This document shows, piece by piece, positions 49,404-57,771 of a stretch of 64,000 nt of DNA (position 1 is its first letter; each line of letters begins with the position of its first letter). Location: assembly GCA_035476815.1 (NCBI GenBank), contig DATILD010000002.1:30289-94288 (forward strand), in the 5' to 3' direction. This stretch comes from Methylibium sp035476815. Its GTDB lineage: Bacteria; Pseudomonadota; Gammaproteobacteria; Burkholderiales; Burkholderiaceae_C. The notes beneath the pieces were generated by a model. That model had not been told where the DNA came from and did no database searches. It saw only the letters and a program-made list of their open reading frames with translations. The position numbers and the translations under genes are program-made.

Positions 49404-49581
49404 GCGGGCGTTTCGGCCCCCGCTTCTTCCGCCGCCGCGCGGAATGGGCGGGCGCCGACACGCAAAGTCAAGAACCCCCTACAGACCCCCACGGGGGCCG
49501 CGGCCGATAGTGGCTCCACCGCTGCGCTGGAGACGCGGCGGGCACAACCACCGCGCCGCCAAGGCGCAGAAAGATCGACCG

Positions 49582-51210
49582 ATGCGCCTCAACACGCCTG
49601 TCACCGCTGTCGAGTACCCCTTCCCGCGCGGCGAGACCCTGGTATCCGTGACCGACCTCAAGGGCCGGATCACCTACTGCAACCCGGCCTTCATCACGGT
49701 GAGCGGCTTCGTTCGCGAGGAACTGCTGGGCCAGCCGCACAACATGATCCGCCACCCCGACATGCCGGAAGAGGCCTTCCGCGACATGTGGGAGACGATC
49801 GCCGCCGGCCTGCCCTGGTCGGGCTACGTCAAGAACCGCCGCAAGGACGGCAGCTTCTACTGGGTGCTGGCCAACGTCACGCCGCTGATGGAGGGCGACC
49901 GGCCGAACGGCTACATGTCGGTGCGCACCGAGCCGACGCGCGCCGATGTGCAGACCTGCGAATCGCTGTACGCGACGATGCGCAGCGAGAAGGCTGCCGG
50001 CAAGCTGGTCCACACGCTCGAGGCCGGCCGCCTGATGAAGGCCGGCTGGGCCGGGCGCATCGCCCGCGTTGCCGACTACGCGCCGCAGCTGCGCCTGGGC
50101 CTGATCTGTGCCGCGCTGAGCGGCGCCGGCTATGCGGTCGGCGCCCACGAGGGCACCGGGTCGATCGCGCTGCCCCTCGGCGCGGTGCTGCTCGCCGCGG
50201 GCGTGGTCGGCGGCACGCTGTTGCACCGCATGACGGTCAGGCCGCTCGGCGCGCTGCTGGGCTTTGCCAACCGCATGGCGGCCGGCGACCTGACGCAGAA
50301 GATCGCCAACGCCCGCCACGACGTGGTGGGCCAGCTCACCAAGGCGCTGAACCAGCTCAACGTGAACCTGCAGTCGATCGTGCGCGACGCGCGCAACGAG
50401 GTCGACCAGATGCGCGTCGTGACCGGCGAGATCGCCTCGGGCAACCAGGACCTGTCGGGCCGCACCGAGTCGCAGGCCTCGAGCCTGCAGCAGACCGCGG
50501 CGTCGATGGAGCAGATCACCGGCACCGTCAAGCAGAGCGCCGACTCGGCCCAGCAGGCCACCGAGCTGGCCGCCGAGGCCACCTCGGTCACCCAGCGCAG
50601 CAGCGACGCGGTGCAGGACGTAACGCGCACGATGGGCGAGATCTCGCAGGCCTCGCACCGCATCGCCGAGATCATCCAGGTGATCGACGGCATCGCCTTC
50701 CAGACCAACATCCTCGCGCTGAACGCGGCGGTGGAAGCCGCTCGGGCCGGCGAACAGGGCCGCGGCTTCGCGGTCGTCGCCTCCGAGGTGCGCGCGCTGG
50801 CGCAGCGCACCACCACCGCGGCGCGCGAGATCAAGACGCTGATCGAGGACTCGACCTCCAAGGTCGATGCCGGCAGCCGGCTGACCGCGACCGCCCGCAC
50901 GACGATGGACGATGCGCTGCGCACCGTGCAGCAGGTCGGCACGCTGATCGGCGAGATCAGCCACGGCGCGCGCGAGCAGCTCTCCGGCATCTCGCAGGTC
51001 AACGAGGCGGTCACGCAGCTCGACACCATCACGCAGCAGAACGCCGCGCTGGTGGAGCAGATGGCGGCCTCGGCGGTGTCGCTGGAAGGCCAGGCGCAGA
51101 CGCTGGCCGAGACGGTCAAGGTGTTCCGCATCGAGGGCGGCGGCGCCGCCACCGACGCGGTGGCGCTGCGCAAGGCGATGAAGCAGCAGCAGAAGATGCA
51201 AGCCGCCTGA
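49582..51210 (+). CDS. PAS-domain methyl-accepting chemotaxis protein (Aer-like)
   Basis: A 542-residue chemoreceptor. The N-terminal cytoplasmic PAS domain (about 15-125; SVTDLKGRITYCNPAFITVSG, IRHPDMPEEAFRDMWET) resembles Aer, the redox/energy sensor. Two closely spaced hydrophobic segments lie at about 160-215, then a HAMP domain. The signalling domain has the highly conserved hairpin EIIQVIDGIAFQTNILALNA followed by EAARAGEQGRGFAVVASEVR. No periplasmic ligand domain. It probably steers motility by energy status. GCCGATAG upstream (49503-49510) resembles a sigma-28 -10 box, but no -35 fits. Confidence 0.93.
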   Translation: MRLNTPVTAVEYPFPRGETLVSVTDLKGRITYCNPAFITVSGFVREELLGQPHNMIRHPDMPEEAFRDMWETIAAGLPWSGYVKNRRKDGSFYWVLANVTPLMEGDRPNGYMSVRTEPTRADVQTCESLYATMRSEKAAGKLVHTLEAGRLMKAGWAGRIARVADYAPQLRLGLICAALSGAGYAVGAHEGTGSIALPLGAVLLAAGVVGGTLLHRMTVRPLGALLGFANRMAAGDLTQKIANARHDVVGQLTKALNQLNVNLQSIVRDARNEVDQMRVVTGEIASGNQDLSGRTESQASSLQQTAASMEQITGTVKQSADSAQQATELAAEATSVTQRSSDAVQDVTRTMGEISQASHRIAEIIQVIDGIAFQTNILALNAAVEAARAGEQGRGFAVVASEVRALAQRTTTAAREIKTLIEDSTSKVDAGSRLTATARTTMDDALRTVQQVGTLIGEISHGAREQLSGISQVNEAVTQLDTITQQNAALVEQMAASAVSLEGQAQTLAETVKVFRIEGGGAATDAVALRKAMKQQQKMQAA

Positions 51211-51267
51211 GCCAGGACCAAAGGCAAGCCGCGACCGCCGACCGCACGGCGCTACACTGCCCTCGAT

Positions 51268-51292
51268 CCGAGCCCGCCACGAGCGGGCTCGG
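51268..51292 (+). terminator. Hairpin between the chemoreceptor and SDR genes
   Basis: Perfect 10-bp stem CCGAGCCCGC / GCGGGCTCGG with loop CACGA. No T-run follows. It may end the chemoreceptor transcript or lie in the SDR leader. Confidence 0.55.
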
Positions 51293-51309
51293 CCGTTCAG
51301 GAGACAGCC

Positions 51310-52092
51310 ATGAGTGAGGTGAACTTCGCCCTCGCGGGCCGCGTGACCGTGATCACCGGCGCGGCCCAGGGCATCGGCGCGGCCTGCGCCGAGCGCTTCG
51401 CGCGCGAGGACGCGCCGGTCGCGCTGTGGGACGTGGACGATGCGCGCGGCCAGGCGCTGGCGGCGCGGCTGCAGTCCGAGGGGCGGCGCGCGCTCTACGC
51501 GCACTGCGACGTGTCGAAGGCCGCCGAGGTGCAGGCCGCCCTCGACGCCACGCTGGCCGCCTTCGGCCGCGTCGACGTGCTGGTCAGCAATGCCGGCATC
51601 TTCAGGGCGGCCGACTTCCTCGATGTCACCGAGGCCGACTGGGACGCGGTGATCGCCGTCAACCTCAAGGGCGCCTTCCTGGTCGGTCAGGCCTGCGCCC
51701 GCGTGATGGCGGCGCAGGGCTCGGGCGCGATCGTCAACATGAGCTCGGTCAACGGGCTGATGGCGATCCCCAGCATCGCCAGCTACAACGCCAGCAAGGG
51801 CGGCATCAACCAGCTGACGCGCGCGATGGCGCTGGCGCTGGCCGACCGCGGCGTGCGTGTCAATGCAGTGGCACCGGGCACCATCGCCACCGAGCTGGCC
51901 GCCAAGGCGGTGCTGACCAGCGAGGCGGCCAAGGCGCGCATCCTCGGCCGCACGCCGATGAAACGGCTGGGCGAACCGCAAGAGGTCGCCGACCTGGTGG
52001 CCTACCTCGCGAGCGACGCGGCCAGCTACCTGACCGGCCAGATCGTCTACGCCGACGGCGGGCGGCTGGCGCTGAACTACACGGTCGCCTGA
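51310..52092 (+). CDS. SDR-family oxidoreductase
   Basis: Classical short-chain dehydrogenase of 260 residues. NAD(P)-binding TGAAQGIG, DVSKA and NAG motifs; catalytic Ser in NMSSVNG and YxxxK (YNASK); C-terminal YLTGQIVYADGG. The Asp at the end of beta-strand 2 (LWDVDD) suggests preference for NAD. Substrate is unknown. AGGAGA lies 6 nt before the ATG. A GDT1-type gene follows after 10 nt. Confidence 0.92.
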   Translation: MSEVNFALAGRVTVITGAAQGIGAACAERFAREDAPVALWDVDDARGQALAARLQSEGRRALYAHCDVSKAAEVQAALDATLAAFGRVDVLVSNAGIFRAADFLDVTEADWDAVIAVNLKGAFLVGQACARVMAAQGSGAIVNMSSVNGLMAIPSIASYNASKGGINQLTRAMALALADRGVRVNAVAPGTIATELAAKAVLTSEAAKARILGRTPMKRLGEPQEVADLVAYLASDAASYLTGQIVYADGGRLALNYTVA

Positions 52093-52102
52093 CAGCGCGC
52101 GC

Positions 52103-52687
52103 ATGAGTCTCGAAGCCTTCGCCGTGTCGACCGGCGTGGTCGCGCTCGGCGAGATCGGCGACAAGACCCAGTTGCTGGCGCTGCTGCTGGTGGCGCGCTT
52201 CCGCCAGCCCGGCGCGATCGTGCTCGGCATCCTGGTCGCGACGCTGGCCAACCATGCGCTGGCCGCCGCGCTGGGCGCCTGGGTGCGGCAGGCGGTGTCG
52301 CCGGAGGCGCTGCGCTGGGGCCTGGCGGCGAGCTTTCTCGCGGTGGGCGCCTGGGCCCTCAAGCCTGACCGGCTCGACGACGACGAGGCGCCGGCACGCT
52401 CGCGCTTCGGCGTGTTCGGCCTGACCGTGGTGGCCTTCTTCCTCGCCGAGATGGGCGACAAGACCCAGGTCGCCACCGTGATGCTGGCGGCCCGTTTCAC
52501 CGTCGAGCCCTGGGCGCTGGCCGCGGTGACGGCCGGCACGACGCTCGGCATGCTGCTCGCCAACGTGCCGGTGGTGCTGCTCGGGGAGCGGGTGATGCGC
52601 CATGTGCCGCTGCACTGGGTACGCCGCGCGGCGGCGGCGCTGTTCGGGTTGCTGGGTGTGCTGGTGCTGGCCGGCGTCGGCGGATAG
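52103..52687 (+). CDS. TMEM165/GDT1 (UPF0016) family cation transporter
   Basis: Membrane protein of 194 residues with six predicted helices and two copies of the family motif E-x-G-D-K-T (ALGEIGDKTQLLALLLVAR and LAEMGDKTQVATVMLAA). The internal duplication is typical. Characterised members move Mn2+ or Ca2+ out of the cytoplasm. No yybP-ykoY riboswitch can fit, since only 10 nt separate it from the SDR gene. Confidence 0.9.
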   Translation: MSLEAFAVSTGVVALGEIGDKTQLLALLLVARFRQPGAIVLGILVATLANHALAAALGAWVRQAVSPEALRWGLAASFLAVGAWALKPDRLDDDEAPARSRFGVFGLTVVAFFLAEMGDKTQVATVMLAARFTVEPWALAAVTAGTTLGMLLANVPVVLLGERVMRHVPLHWVRRAAAALFGLLGVLVLAGVGG

Positions 52688-52740
52688 CACCGTCCCCGAC
52701 GGCTACACCCAACTTTGCACGGCGCGGGGCCGCGGGCCGC

Positions 52741-52769
52741 TTGACAGACTCGCCCGAGCCCCGCAATCT
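52741..52769 (+). promoter_or_regulatory. Possible promoter of the chaC-like gene
   Basis: TTGACA (52741-52746) is a perfect -35 hexamer. CAATCT (52764-52769) at 17 nt is a weak -10. If used, transcription would begin near 52776, favouring the ATG at 52861 as the chaC start. Confidence 0.35.
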
Positions 52770-52860
52770 TGCTGCTGTGCAACAGGCGTTCGACCGCGGT
52801 TTCGATCCGGCCCCTGCTACCGGGGCCGAGGTCGCGCCACCTCCTCCTCCGCCGTCGCCG

Positions 52861-53451
52861 ATGACGCCGCTGCGCGACCCGCAGGTGCTGCTCGAGCGCG
52901 CGCTCGCGGCCCGCGACCCGCGCCACGACCTCTGGGTGTTCGGTTACGCCTCGCTGATCTGGCGGCCCGAGTTCCACGCGGCCGAGCAGCGCCCGGCGCG
53001 CATTCATGGCCACCACCGCGCGCTGCAGATGCGCTCACGCGTCAACCGCGGCACGCCGGAACGGCCGGGGCTGGTGTTCGCGCTGGTATCCGGTGGCTCC
53101 TGCGCCGGCATGGTCTACCGCATCGAGCGCGAACGCGCCGAGTCCGAACTGCGGCGCCTGTGGGCGCGCGAAATGCCCACCGGCGTCTACGACCCGAAAT
53201 GGCTGCCCTGCCGCACCGCCGACGGGCCGGTCACCGCGCTGGCCTTCACGCTGAGCCGGCGCAGCCCCAACTACACCGGCGCGGTCGACGAGGACACGCT
53301 GCTCGCGATCCTGCGCCATGCGCGCGGTCGCTACGGCAGCACGCTCGACTATCTGGTCGAGACCGCCCACTGCCTGCGCCAGCGCGGCATCCGCGACACG
53401 GCGATCGAACGCCACGTCGCGCTGGCCCGCCGCCACGGCTTGGCGGCCTGA
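52861..53451 (+). CDS. ChaC-family gamma-glutamylcyclotransferase
   Basis: Glutathione-specific gamma-glutamylcyclotransferase that releases 5-oxoproline and Cys-Gly from glutathione. From the ATG at 52861 it has 196 residues. VFGYASLIWRPEF is the substrate-binding YGSLI-type motif (here YASLI). The probable catalytic Glu is within REMPTGVYDPKWLP. RSPNYTGAVDEDTLLAIL and the C-terminal helix are typical. In-frame TTG at 52741 would add 40 residues including six consecutive Pro; that start would place TTGACA in the coding sequence and is less likely. Confidence 0.87.
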   Translation: MTPLRDPQVLLERALAARDPRHDLWVFGYASLIWRPEFHAAEQRPARIHGHHRALQMRSRVNRGTPERPGLVFALVSGGSCAGMVYRIERERAESELRRLWAREMPTGVYDPKWLPCRTADGPVTALAFTLSRRSPNYTGAVDEDTLLAILRHARGRYGSTLDYLVETAHCLRQRGIRDTAIERHVALARRHGLAA

Positions 53452-53457
53452 GCGGGG

Positions 53458-54111
53458 TCAGGCGGCGGCCGCGTCGCTCGATGTGACGCGCTGGCTGCGC
53501 AGCTGCTGCAGGTCCGCCTCGGTGTCGATGTCGAGCAGCACGCCACCGTCCGGTACCTCGACGCCCTGCACCGGGTAGCGCGCCAGCAGACGGCGTGCGC
53601 CCTCGTCGCCGCTGAGCATCGCCAGCTCGGAATACAGCTCGGGGCCGAAACCGACCGGGTGGCCGCGCCGACCGCGGTGCTGGGCGTAGACCACCAGGTG
53701 CTGGGGCAGCGCCGCGACCAGCGCCTGCAGGGTGGCGGGCTGCACCAGCGGCATGTCGCCGGGCAGCAGCAGCCAGCCGCGCGCATGCGGCCTCGCCGTG
53801 ACGCCGCTGGCGATCGACCAGCCCATGCCCTGGCGTGGGGCATCGACCCCGTCCGCCGGCAGCACGACGATGTCCGCTTCGGCAACCTGGGCGGCGACGC
53901 TGTCATGCAACGCCTCCGTCGTCACCACCACCAGCGGCAGGCCGCTGGCCTGCACCATCGCCAGCGTGGTTCCGAGGACGGTGCTGTCGCCGAACGGCTG
54001 CTGCAGCTTGTGGCCACCGTCGCCGCCCGCGCCGAAGCGCGTGCCGCGACCCGCCGCCAGTACCACCACCACAGGACCCTGGACCACGTCGATTTCCCCC
54101 GCCTCGCGCAT
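53458..54111 (-). CDS. MocA-like molybdenum-cofactor nucleotidyltransferase
   Basis: A 217-residue nucleotidyltransferase. The N-terminal VVVLAAGRGTRFGAGGDGGHKLQQPFG is the MobA/MocA signature loop, and LLLPGDMPLVQPATLQALVAAL has the metal-binding Asp. RRGHPVGFGPELY resembles MocA, which makes molybdopterin cytosine dinucleotide for xanthine-dehydrogenase-family enzymes. Such an enzyme is encoded just upstream on the same strand, supporting this. No XdhC-like chaperone gene is seen. Confidence 0.85.
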   Translation of the reverse strand: MREAGEIDVVQGPVVVVLAAGRGTRFGAGGDGGHKLQQPFGDSTVLGTTLAMVQASGLPLVVVTTEALHDSVAAQVAEADIVVLPADGVDAPRQGMGWSIASGVTARPHARGWLLLPGDMPLVQPATLQALVAALPQHLVVYAQHRGRRGHPVGFGPELYSELAMLSGDEGARRLLARYPVQGVEVPDGGVLLDIDTEADLQQLRSQRVTSSDAAAA

Positions 54112-54313
54112 CGTTGTGAGCGACCGGCCGCTGCGACGCCGCGGCCCGGCCATGCCCGCATCACACCGCGAGTGCCGCCCGGCCGAAACTGGGAGCTTCA
54201 CTTAAGGCCTTCCCCGTGGGCGCAGCCCCCTAGAAAGCGTGCCCGCCGGCTGCTCCCGCCGGCCATCGGCCTGCCCGGATTGCTGCGCCGCGACGCAGCG
54301 GCGGAGCAACCGG
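54112..54313. repeat. Non-coding gap with GC-rich inverted repeats
   Basis: 202 nt between the MocA-like and molybdenum hydroxylase genes. It holds GCCGGC-type stems (GCCCGCCGGC, CCGCCGGCC) and a GCGCCGCGACGCAGCGGCGG segment. It resembles other Burkholderiales spacer repeats, but lacks the CCGGGCCGCCCC core. No gene is seen. Confidence 0.4.
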
Positions 54314-56527
54314 TCAGGTCAAGGTATCGAACGGCAACTTGCGCAACCGTTTGCCGGTCAGCGCGGCGACCGCGTTCGCGACCGCCGGGGCGATCGGCGG
54401 CACGCCGGGCTCGCCGAGACCGGTCGGCGGCTCGTGGCTGGGGACGAAGTGCACCGCGACCGCGGGCGCATCGGTGATGCGCGGCGGCGGGAAGTCGCTG
54501 AACTGGCTCTGCTCGACCACGCCGTCCTTCAGCGTGATCGCGTGGCCGGGCAGCGTCATCGCGAGGCCGTAGATGGCACCGCCCTGGACCTGCGCCTCGG
54601 CCGCGGTCGGGTTGACGATCTGGTTGGCGTGCACGCCGGCCGTCACCGCGTGGATCTTGGGACGGCCGTCGGCGATCGACACGTCGACCACGTAGGCCAC
54701 CACCGAGCCGAAGGACTCGTGCACCGCCACGCCCCAGGCGTGACCCGCCGGCAGGGCCTTGCCGTAGCCCGACTTCTCGACCGCCAGCTTCAGCGCGGCG
54801 ATGTGGCGGGCATGCTTCGTCGCGTCGTAGCGTGCCAGCCGCCACGCCACCGGGTCCTGGCCGGCCGCGCGCGCCACCTCGTCGGCCAGCGTCTCCATCA
54901 CGTAGCCGGTGTGGGTGTGGCCGACCGAGCGCCACCACAGCACCGGCACCGGCAGCTCAGGATGGCTGACCCGCAGCCGCATCGGCACCGCATAGGTGTT
55001 CTCGTGCACACCCTCGACCATGGTCTCGTCGATGCCGTCCTTGACCAGGAAGCCCTCGAAGGGCGTGCCCTTGACGATCGACTGGCCGACGATGGCGTGG
55101 TCCCAGGCCGTCACCGCCCCCCGCTCGTCGAGCGCGATCTCGACACGGTGCACATGGGCCGGGCGGTAGTAGCCGCCCTTGATATCGTCCTCGCGGCTCC
55201 ACATCACCTGCAGCGGGGACTTGCTGCCCTTGGCCGACCACGCCTTGGCGATCGCGGCCCCCTCCCGAAGGTAGTCCGAGGTCGGTACCGCGCGCCGGCC
55301 GAAGCCGCCACCGGCCGGCAGCGTGTTCAGCGTCACCTGCTCGGGCTTGAGCCCCAGCGTCTGCGCGATGGCCTGCTGGTCGATGGTCTGGAACTGCGTG
55401 CCGGCCCAGACGGTCGCGCGGTCGCCCTCAAGCCGGAAGGTCGCGTTCAGCGGCTCCATCGGCGCGTGGGCGAGGTAGGGGAATTCGTACTCGGCGACGA
55501 TCTTCCTCTTCGCTCCGGCGAGCGCCGCGACATCCCCCTTCACCGCGGTGAGCTTGGGCGCCTTGGCTTCCTCGCGAAACTGCGCGAACAGCGCGTCGCT
55601 GCTCGTCGTGCCGCCGACGCCGGGCTTCCATTGCACCTTCAGCGTGTCGCGCGCCTGCTTGGCGGGCCAGTAGCTGTCGGCGATGACGGCGATGCCGCTG
55701 CCGCCGCGGTCGGTCGGGACCTGGATCACGTCGAGCACGCCCTTGATCGCCTTCGCGGCGCTGGCGTCGAAGCTCGCGACCTGGCCGCCGAAGGTCGGCG
55801 CGCGCTGCAGCAGCGCGACCTTCATGCCGGGCAGGCGCATGTCGATGCCGTAGCGCTTCTGCCCCTTGGCGGTGGCGACCGCGTCGATGCGCGGGCGTCC
55901 CTGACCAATGGTGTGATAGGCCTCGGGCTTCTTGAGCACCACGGTCTGAGGCACGGACTGCTTCGCCACCGCCTTCGCGAGCGACGCGTAGGTCGCGCGC
56001 TTGTTCGCATGGAAGACCTGACCCGCGCCGGTTTTGCAGGTGGCCGGATCGACCTTCCACTGCTCGGCCGCCGCGGCGATGAACATCAGCCGCGCGGCGG
56101 CGCCGATCTCGCGGTGCTGCTGCCAGGAATGCGCGACGGCCGTCGATCCGCCGGTCATCTGGATGCCGAACAGAGGGTCCTTGTAGGCCTCGCCGGCCGG
56201 CGCGAGGCTGGCGCGCACCTGCTTCCAGTCGACGTCGAGTTCCTCGGCCACCAGCATCGGCAGCGCGGTCAGCGCGCCCTGGCCGAAGTCGAGCCGGTTG
56301 ACGCGGATCTCGACGGTGTTGTCGGGATGGATCTTGATGAAGGGCGACGGGTCCGCCGGCGGCTTGGCCGCGGGCGGCGCGCCTTCCGCGGCCTGGACGT
56401 CGGCACCGACGGCGTAGATCGCGAGGCCGCCGCCGGCCAGCGCCGTCAGGCGCAGGAAGTCGCGTCGGTCGACCCCGGCCACGGGCGAGGCCCCGGCGAG
56501 ACGCTTGGCGATGAGGGTGTGTTCCAT
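54314..56527 (-). CDS. Molybdenum hydroxylase large subunit (IorB-like)
   Basis: A 737-residue molybdopterin-binding subunit of the xanthine dehydrogenase/aldehyde oxidase family, of the isoquinoline 1-oxidoreductase beta type. A twin-arginine signal (DRRDFLRLTALAGGGLAIYA) suggests export in folded form with its small subunit. Cofactor segments include GGGFGRRAV and QFQTIDQQAIAQTLG; the C-terminal GLGEPGVPPIAPAVANAV contains the catalytic Glu. The AGGAG site 8 nt upstream favours the ATG at 56527 over the GTG at 56536. Substrate (an N-heterocycle or aldehyde) cannot be told. No cytochrome or FAD subunit is adjacent. Confidence 0.9.
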   Translation of the reverse strand: MEHTLIAKRLAGASPVAGVDRRDFLRLTALAGGGLAIYAVGADVQAAEGAPPAAKPPADPSPFIKIHPDNTVEIRVNRLDFGQGALTALPMLVAEELDVDWKQVRASLAPAGEAYKDPLFGIQMTGGSTAVAHSWQQHREIGAAARLMFIAAAAEQWKVDPATCKTGAGQVFHANKRATYASLAKAVAKQSVPQTVVLKKPEAYHTIGQGRPRIDAVATAKGQKRYGIDMRLPGMKVALLQRAPTFGGQVASFDASAAKAIKGVLDVIQVPTDRGGSGIAVIADSYWPAKQARDTLKVQWKPGVGGTTSSDALFAQFREEAKAPKLTAVKGDVAALAGAKRKIVAEYEFPYLAHAPMEPLNATFRLEGDRATVWAGTQFQTIDQQAIAQTLGLKPEQVTLNTLPAGGGFGRRAVPTSDYLREGAAIAKAWSAKGSKSPLQVMWSREDDIKGGYYRPAHVHRVEIALDERGAVTAWDHAIVGQSIVKGTPFEGFLVKDGIDETMVEGVHENTYAVPMRLRVSHPELPVPVLWWRSVGHTHTGYVMETLADEVARAAGQDPVAWRLARYDATKHARHIAALKLAVEKSGYGKALPAGHAWGVAVHESFGSVVAYVVDVSIADGRPKIHAVTAGVHANQIVNPTAAEAQVQGGAIYGLAMTLPGHAITLKDGVVEQSQFSDFPPPRITDAPAVAVHFVPSHEPPTGLGEPGVPPIAPAVANAVAALTGKRLRKLPFDTLT

Positions 56528-56539
56528 CGTCTTCACTCC

Positions 56540-57001
56540 TCAGGCCAGCGCCTTGGCGGCATCGTGGATCGCCGCGCGGATGCGCTGGTAGGTGCCGCAG
56601 CGGCAGATGTTGCCGGCCATCGCGGCGTCGATGTCGGCGTCGCTCGGCTGCTTGTTCTGCTTGAGCAGGCCGGTGGCGCTCATGATCTGGCCGCTCTGGC
56701 AGTAGCCGCACTGCGCGACGTCGTGCTTGACCCAGGCGGTCTGCACGGCCTGACCGACCTTGTCGGCGCCGATCGCCTCGATCGTCGTGACCTTCTGGCC
56801 CGCCACGGCCGAGATCGGCAGCACGCAGGAGCGCGTCGGCGTCCCATTCAGGTGCACCGTGCAGGCGCCGCAGGCGGCGATGCCGCAGCCGAACTTGCTG
56901 CCGGTCAACTGCAGCGCGTCGCGCAGCGTCCATAGCAGCGGGGTGGATGGATCGACATCGACGCTGACCGCCTTGCCGTTGAGGGTGAAACGGGTGCTCA
57001 T
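56540..57001 (-). CDS. Two-[2Fe-2S] small subunit of the molybdenum hydroxylase
   Basis: A 153-residue iron-sulfur protein. The N-terminal plant-type cluster has CGIAACGACTVHLNG plus a later Cys; the C-terminal cluster has CGYCQSGQ and CRCGTY. It passes electrons from the molybdenum site. It is 12 nt before the large subunit. The ATG at 57001 is chosen because the upstream extension shows no ferredoxin similarity. No Tat signal, so export would be by hitch-hiking on the large subunit. Confidence 0.93.
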   Translation of the reverse strand: MSTRFTLNGKAVSVDVDPSTPLLWTLRDALQLTGSKFGCGIAACGACTVHLNGTPTRSCVLPISAVAGQKVTTIEAIGADKVGQAVQTAWVKHDVAQCGYCQSGQIMSATGLLKQNKQPSDADIDAAMAGNICRCGTYQRIRAAIHDAAKALA

Positions 57002-57129
57002 CGCGACCTCCCTGTCGTTGGCAGCACAGGACTTTGCCGCGCCGCCGGGCACGCACGGGCGCGGCGCCGCGATGCCCGAGCCCGCCACAGGGGCAAGCCG
57101 GCGCGCCTGCACGCCCTACACTTTTGTGC

Positions 57130-57771
57130 ATGTCCATGAACATCGCCGACCTGCGCAAGAGCTACGAGCAAGGCGAGCTCGACGAACGCCACTCCGCGGC
57201 TGACCCGCTGCAGCAGTTCTCGCTGTGGCTCGACCAGGCGCTGAAGGCCGAGCTGCCCGAGCCCAACGCGATGACGCTGGCCACCGTCGGCGCCGACGGC
57301 CGGCCGTCGACACGCATCGTGCTGATCAAGGGTCTCGATGCACGCGGCATTACCTGGTACACCAACTACGAGAGCCGCAAGGGTTGCGAGCTGGCCGCGC
57401 ACCCGTATGCGGCGCTGCAGTTCCACTGGGTCGAGCTGGAGCGCGTCGTCCGCATCGAGGGCCGGGTCGAGAAGACCAGCGCCGAGGAGTCCGACGCCTA
57501 CTTCCACTCGCGCCCGCTCGACTCGCGCCTCGGCGCCTGGGCCTCGCCGCAGAGCCGCGTGATCGCGTCGCGCGCGGTGCTGGTGGCCAGCGCCGCCAAG
57601 GCGGCGGCACGCCATGCGCTGAACCCGCCACGCCCGCCGCACTGGGGCGGCTACCGGCTCGTGCCCGACCGCTGGGAGTTCTGGCAGGGCCGCAAGAGCC
57701 GGCTGCACGACCGGCTGCGCTACACGCCGCAGCCCGACGGCGGCTGGCTGCGGGAGCGGCTCGCGCCCTGA
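57130..57771 (+). CDS. pdxH: Pyridoxamine 5'-phosphate oxidase
   Basis: FMN-dependent oxidase of 213 residues that makes pyridoxal phosphate. MTLATVGADGRPSTRIVLIKG and WYTNYESRKGCELAAHP line the FMN site; ASPQSRVIASR and RLVPDRWEFWQGRKSRLHDR contain the C-terminal Arg and His for substrate. Start MSMN at 57130. It ends exactly next to the convergent TonB receptor gene. SerC at the left end belongs to the same broader vitamin B6 route, but the two are far apart. Confidence 0.96.
   Translation: MSMNIADLRKSYEQGELDERHSAADPLQQFSLWLDQALKAELPEPNAMTLATVGADGRPSTRIVLIKGLDARGITWYTNYESRKGCELAAHPYAALQFHWVELERVVRIEGRVEKTSAEESDAYFHSRPLDSRLGAWASPQSRVIASRAVLVASAAKAAARHALNPPRPPHWGGYRLVPDRWEFWQGRKSRLHDRLRYTPQPDGGWLRERLAP

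Noticed and set aside
49503..49510. GCCGATAG upstream of the chemoreceptor gene as a sigma-28 (FliA) promoter
   Set aside because: The -10 octamer matches 7/8, but no TAAAG-type -35 lies at the required spacing of about 11 nt.
52741..52860. A 40-residue N-terminal extension of the ChaC-like protein, starting at TTG
   Set aside because: It contains a run of six Pro and no family similarity; the TTG is part of a perfect TTGACA hexamer, so a promoter is more likely.
49468..53016. A minus-strand open frame of more than 1100 codons across the chemoreceptor, SDR, GDT1-type and chaC genes
   Set aside because: Its translation is low-complexity (Arg/Gly/Ala/His-rich) and antisense to several well-supported genes. 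Long antisense frames are expected at this GC content. The same holds for 2491-4623, 4652-7063 and 9636-11804 (minus).
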